From DATHWB01 sp040880725 (lineage in GTDB: Bacteria; Actinomycetota; Acidimicrobiia; Spongiisociales; ZC4RG35): a stretch of 16,418 bases of DNA. The position numbers and the translations under genes were made by a program. The notes beneath the pieces are model-generated. The model saw nothing but the letters and a program-made list of their open reading frames with translations, did no database searches and was not told the DNA's origin. Each line of letters starts with the position of its first letter. The stretch's first letter is position 1. This document shows, one piece after another, positions 14,688 through 16,418 of this stretch. The stretch is from NCBI GenBank assembly GCA_040880725.1, contig JBBDHV010000042.1, positions 1 through 16,418 on the forward strand. The letters run 5' to 3'.

Positions 14688-15925
14688 TGGGCCTCGACTC
14701 CAAGGCTGTGGCGGCAGCATCGCGACGCCTCTCCCGACCATCGCTAACGCCGCTGGTGGACGCCCTTGTCGCCCGGTTCGAGGAAGGCGTGCCTGCCGCG
14801 ATCAGCCTGCGCAACTTCGACAGCGCAGGGCTTTCCGGAGTCGCTGACCTCCTGGGCTCTGCCCGAGAGCCCACACCGACGAGCCGAATCTTGGTCAGCC
14901 GCTTGCTGTCGATTCTCTCCCTGCCCGACATCGACCATCTGCGCGCCGCCGTCGAGGCCGTCCGCGGGCCGATCGACGACCGCCGAGCCGGACGCGCCGC
15001 CGTGGCAGCAGAGCGCGACTCGCTCTGGTCCTGGTTCGACGCCGAGGTAGCCGGGTTGGGAGACGTCAATCCAGGCAACACCGATCTCATGGGCTGGGCG
15101 AGCCGGGTCCGGGCGGCGGGCGTCCGCGGTGGCGTCACTCGGCATCGAAAACGGCTGAAGTCGACTCTGGAGGTGCTGCGCCGCTTACCTGCCGACGGAA
15201 CCACTCTCGCCGCCCTCGCCGCTGACGTGCTGGGAGATCCGCACGGCTTGGACAGGGGTCGTTCCGTGGCCGCCCTGGTCCTGGATGCGCTGGACCCGAA
15301 TGGCTCCGCCGCCAGAGACGCGGAGGCGGCCCGCAACCTGTGGGAACAGGTGGGCGTCGCTCCGGACGCCCTGTCGTCTTCGGTACTCGCCCTCGGGCTC
15401 CGAGTTCCACCGGACCATCCCCTCGCCGGCTACCTGACCGTATGCAGTGACTCATCAGAGCCGGCCGTCCTCACTCTTGCCCAACTCCGACGTTGGCCGC
15501 TTACGGCGCTCCCCCCGGACGCCACGGCCTACGTCGTCGAGAACCCGTCGGTGATTACCGAGGCGACCCGCCGTGGGTGGGACGGCAAGCCACCGATCGT
15601 GTGCAGCTCCGGCCGACCCTCGGTGGCAACGCTGACTCTGATTCGCCAGCTCGGCGCTGACACGGCAACCATCCGTCAACATGCCGACTTCGACCCGGCC
15701 GGGATTGGAATCACTGCATGGCTCACCGACCGAGCCGGCACCCGACCTTGGCGGATGTCGGCGGACGACTACCGCCACGCAGTGACGATTGTCCCCAACC
15801 CGATTCCGCTGGCCGGAGCTGTGCCGCCCACACCTTGGGACCCGACGCTCGCCACCACGATGGCCAGGATCGGAGTTGCCGCCTACGAGGAGCACCTGCG
15901 AGCGGTACTACTCGAGGCGATGTGA
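14687..15925 (+). CDS. jetD: Wadjet type II nuclease JetD (DUF2399, Toprim-like)
   Basis: This 412-residue protein is the predicted nuclease that cuts circular DNA held by JetABC. The N-terminal half is an arm-like helical region. The C-terminal half carries a topoisomerase VI-like Toprim fold, with Glu285 in VVENPSV and the acidic pair Asp334/Asp336 in HADFDPAGI. In Toprim enzymes these residues hold the catalytic metal ions. The ATG at 14687 overlaps the jetC stop by one base and has no Shine-Dalgarno, so it is probably read by translational coupling. Family members of this type (TIGR02679) end the operon, as here. The gene looks intact, with all catalytic acids present. Confidence 0.92.
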   Translation: MGLDSKAVAAASRRLSRPSLTPLVDALVARFEEGVPAAISLRNFDSAGLSGVADLLGSAREPTPTSRILVSRLLSILSLPDIDHLRAAVEAVRGPIDDRRAGRAAVAAERDSLWSWFDAEVAGLGDVNPGNTDLMGWASRVRAAGVRGGVTRHRKRLKSTLEVLRRLPADGTTLAALAADVLGDPHGLDRGRSVAALVLDALDPNGSAARDAEAARNLWEQVGVAPDALSSSVLALGLRVPPDHPLAGYLTVCSDSSEPAVLTLAQLRRWPLTALPPDATAYVVENPSVITEATRRGWDGKPPIVCSSGRPSVATLTLIRQLGADTATIRQHADFDPAGIGITAWLTDRAGTRPWRMSADDYRHAVTIVPNPIPLAGAVPPTPWDPTLATTMARIGVAAYEEHLRAVLLEAM

Positions 15926-15952
15926 ACCTCCACAGCCGAGGATCAAATCACC

Positions 15953-16005
15953 CGCGAGTTGTCTCGCGCCACAGGTGCTGGTCTCTCACCTGGTTCGGCG
16001 CTTTT
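15953..16005 (+). terminator. Double hairpin downstream of jetD
   Basis: A perfect 6-bp stem CGCGAG/CTCGCG with loop TTGT (15953–15968) starts 28 bp after the jetD stop. A second 6-bp inverted repeat, CAGGTG/CACCTG (15972–15977 with 15987–15992), follows, and then a TTTT at 16002–16005. Together they fit a terminator of the jet operon. The second repeat could also be an integrase arm site next to the right boundary. Confidence 0.55.
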
Positions 16006-16017
16006 CTCTGAGGGAGG

Positions 16018-16060
16018 AACCAGCTTGGAAGGCTGGGGCCCACCATTGAGCTACACCCGC
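16018..16060 (-). pseudogene. Truncated tRNA-Gly copy, right boundary of island
   Basis: 43 bp match 7176–7219 and hold only the acceptor 5' strand, D-arm and anticodon arm (TCC) of tRNA-Gly. One base is lost and one changed in the D-arm 3' strand, so the GCTC/GAGC stem is broken. The T-arm and acceptor 3' strand are absent. It lies 24 nt downstream of tRNA-Pro on the same strand. It is best explained as the leftover half of an attachment site. Confidence 0.85.
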
Positions 16061-16084
16061 CACTGCAACGATATTTTAGTCTCG

Positions 16085-16158
16085 TCGGGCTGGTCGGATT
16101 CGAACCGACGGCCTCCTGCTCCCAAAGCAGGCGCGCTGCCAAGCTGCGCCACAGCCCG
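16085..16158 (-). tRNA. tRNA-Pro (TGG)
   Basis: A full cloverleaf is present: acceptor CGGGCTG/CAGCCCG, D-arm GCGC..GCGC with AGCTTGGCA, anticodon stem CCTGC/GCAGG with loop TTTGGGA (anticodon TGG), T-arm with TTCGAAT, and A73. CCA is not encoded. The tRNA-Gly remnant follows on the same strand after 24 nt, so the two were probably once cotranscribed. Confidence 0.97.
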
Positions 16159-16201
16159 TGTCGCACCGATTGTGTCACAGATCCAGCGGGGTGCAGCCGA
16201 C

Positions 16202-16232
16202 TTGAGTCCAGGCGGGCGCCGTTCGTTACACT
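16202..16232 (+). promoter_or_regulatory. Promoter of tRNA-Lys–tRNA-Leu
   Basis: TTGAGT (16202–16207) and TACACT (16227–16232) are separated by 19 bp. The -10 ends 6 nt before the mature tRNA-Lys 5' end, so transcription would start at about the first tRNA base. The spacer is slightly long. Confidence 0.45.
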
Positions 16233-16238
16233 TCCGCC

Positions 16239-16312
16239 GGGCCGCTAGCTCAACTGGTCAGAGCAACAGACTCTTAATCTGCAGGTTCCGGGTTCGAGTC
16301 CCGGGCGGCCTA
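16239..16312 (+). tRNA. tRNA-Lys (CTT)
   Basis: A cloverleaf is present: acceptor GGGCCGC/GCGGCCT (position 1:72 is a G·U pair), T8-A9, D-arm GCTC..GAGC, anticodon stem CAGA/TCTG with loop CTCTTAA (anticodon CTT), T-arm CCGGG/CCCGG with TTCGAGT, and A73. CCA is not encoded. tRNA-Leu follows after 21 nt. Confidence 0.95.
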
Positions 16313-16333
16313 CCCCTCATCGCAGCACACCAC

Positions 16334-16418
16334 GCGGGTGTGGCGGAACTGGAAGACGCGCTGGGTTTAGGTCCCAGTGGGCGAAGCCCATGGAGGTTCG
16401 AGTCCTCTCGCCCGCACC
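16334..16418 (+). tRNA. tRNA-Leu (TAG), at window edge
   Basis: A class II tRNA with a long variable arm (GGGC..GCCC). The acceptor is GCGGGTG/CGCCCGC, the anticodon stem CTGGG/CCCAG with loop TTTAGGT (anticodon TAG), the T-arm has TTCGAGT, and A73 is at 16416. The next two bases are CC and the window ends, so an encoded CCA is likely but not visible in full. Confidence 0.95.

Overview
The window is GC-rich DNA from a bacterium, most probably an actinobacterium. The evidence is a tig–clpP–clpX locus with a ClpP2-like protease, an XPF/ERCC4 nuclease ending in an Lsr2-type DNA-binding tail, an LPFTG surface anchor, GTG and TTG starts, and several genes with little or no leader. A deep-branching class such as Acidimicrobiia is possible because only one clpP is present, but the sequence here cannot settle this.

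Region 1 (1–2479, minus strand) holds two paralogous secreted proteins. They share the signal-peptide sequence, a Thr-rich stalk and a duplicated upstream block. In both copies that block can fold so that it hides the ribosome binding site. The first gene runs off the left edge inside a 24-bp tandem repeat. The second ends in an LPFTG wall-sorting signal and is followed by a strong hairpin.

Region 2 (2480–5993, minus strand) is the protein quality-control operon tig–clpP–clpX, placed 67 nt downstream of tRNA-His. A perfect 11-bp hairpin lies between the tRNA and tig. Divergently, tRNA-Arg(TCT) sits 4 nt upstream of an ERCC4–Lsr2 nuclease gene. Both protein units look transcriptionally dependent on tRNA promoters.

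Region 3 (7146–16060) is a tRNA-bounded defence island. An intact tRNA-Gly(TCC) is at the left end, and a mutated copy of only its 5' half is at the right end, in direct orientation. Between them lies a compact four-gene operon, jetA–jetB–jetC–jetD, with all junctions overlapping. It is a type II Wadjet system: kleisin-like JetA, KITE-like JetB, MukB-like SMC ATPase JetC and Toprim nuclease JetD. Wadjet complexes recognise and cleave circular plasmid DNA. No integrase is visible. About 630 bp of non-coding or decayed sequence precedes jetA, which appears to be leaderless.

Region 4 (16085–16418) is a tRNA cluster: tRNA-Pro(TGG) on the minus strand, with tRNA-Lys(CTT) and tRNA-Leu(TAG) divergent on the plus strand. 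The tRNA-Gly remnant lies 24 nt downstream of tRNA-Pro. The ancestral chromosome therefore probably had a tRNA-Pro–tRNA-Gly tandem that the Wadjet island split.

The defence system itself is a known type. The less ordinary points are its minimal integrase-free tRNA-Gly island, the ERCC4–Lsr2 gene fused to a tRNA, the tRNA-His–hairpin–tig arrangement, and the paired surface-protein genes with a shared, possibly regulatory, leader RNA.
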